Source of the DNA: Sindora glabra
Taxonomy: Eukaryota > Streptophyta > Magnoliopsida > Fabales > Fabaceae
NCBI GenBank assembly: GCA_020226215.1
Contig: CM035228.1
Location: 248,001 to 312,000, forward strand
Reading direction: 5' to 3'
Length of the DNA: 64,000 bases
Shown here: positions 63,443-64,000 of the stretch, piece by piece
Position numbering within the stretch: position 1 is the stretch's first letter
How the letters are laid out: the number at the start of each line of letters is the position of its first letter
Notes under the pieces: model-generated
Databases searched by the model: none
Told to the model about the DNA's origin: nothing
Seen by the model: the letters and a program-made list of their open reading frames with translations, nothing else
Made by a program: the position numbers and the translations under genes

Positions 63443-64000
63443 TATTATATGTTCCAGTCTTAGTGTTTGGTTACCTATGCGATTTACCCTTTGGTCGCAC
63501 AAGTCGCGCTTGTTCAGATTTTAACTTGACTGTGAAATTAAGGTTAGGTTGGAGTTGCGCTCGATGGGGGTGCACCCGCCTATTTGCATGTATCTGCTGC
63601 CAGTGTGGGGGTTTACTTTTATGCAAGACAAAATTGGCATGAATGCTAGCAACCCCTTTAGCAACTTCTATTCAGTTAGATTAAAAGAAAAATTAATTTT
63701 ACAAAACAATGCAATAATTAAGGGTATTTAAATGATTTTAATGTAAATATAAATTTAAAATATTTAAGATTTGATTCATTCTCTTTTATTACAGTACTTA
63801 TGTAAATTAATTTAAAAATTTATTGATGGATGTGAAATTATCTTTAATATTTTTTATTATTTTATTATAATTAAATTAATAGTATAATTTTTATTCAATT
63901 AAAAAAGCCAACATTTTGTGGATTACACTTTAATGCATTTGGTACAGTGGATAATCATTTTTAATCAATTAAGCTCGATAATTATTTCATCTTAAAAATT
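63443..64000. other. 3' flank of FAS1
   Basis: The first ~250 bp are probably the 3' UTR; no canonical AATAAA is obvious in it. From about 63660 the sequence becomes AT-rich again. The 60-codon frame at 63549-63731 resembles nothing known. Confidence 0.4.

Overview
This window is nuclear DNA from a eudicot plant. It is strongly AT-rich and gene-poor, with GT-AG introns and a dense, nested set of plant transposable elements. Two intact protein-coding genes are recognisable, both on the + strand. I did not try to name the species. No tRNA, rRNA or CRISPR array was seen.

Layout. Positions 1-15300 are AT-rich repeat sequence: old LTR-like repeats, a tandem array of three ~620 bp LTR-derived units (6290-7790), a small hAT-type element (8222-8523), a ~2 kb foldback/Mutator-like element (9850-11837), an (ATT)n microsatellite and a degenerate minisatellite. 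Gene 1 (15485-33798) is a 12-exon short-chain dehydrogenase/reductase of the DHRS7-like class (325 aa). Its intron 10 is 13.4 kb because of a nest of LTR elements: a complete but dead Ty1/copia element with matched LTRs and target-site duplication (TSD), carrying its own hAT insertion; a second minus-strand copia truncated at its 3' end; and pieces of one or two LTR elements on the + strand without recognisable genes. Just downstream (about 34640-35202, minus strand) lies a decayed geminivirus-like Rep helicase segment, an endogenous viral element.

Positions 35.2-54.5 kb hold more repeats: LTR-like and gag-like remnants, a broken plant mobile domain (PMD) sequence, a likely solo LTR (43288-45773) interrupted by another hAT element, and a small foldback element whose unoccupied paralogous site lies ~500 bp away. 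A 5'-truncated LINE with a 20 bp TSD occupies 54510-55744.

Gene 2 (56833-63442) encodes FAS1, the large subunit of chromatin assembly factor 1 (790 aa, 12 exons), with E2F-like sites in its proximal promoter. The two genes have no evident functional link. Exon models were assembled by eye from reading-frame continuity, splice consensus and family conservation; a transcript alignment would settle them.
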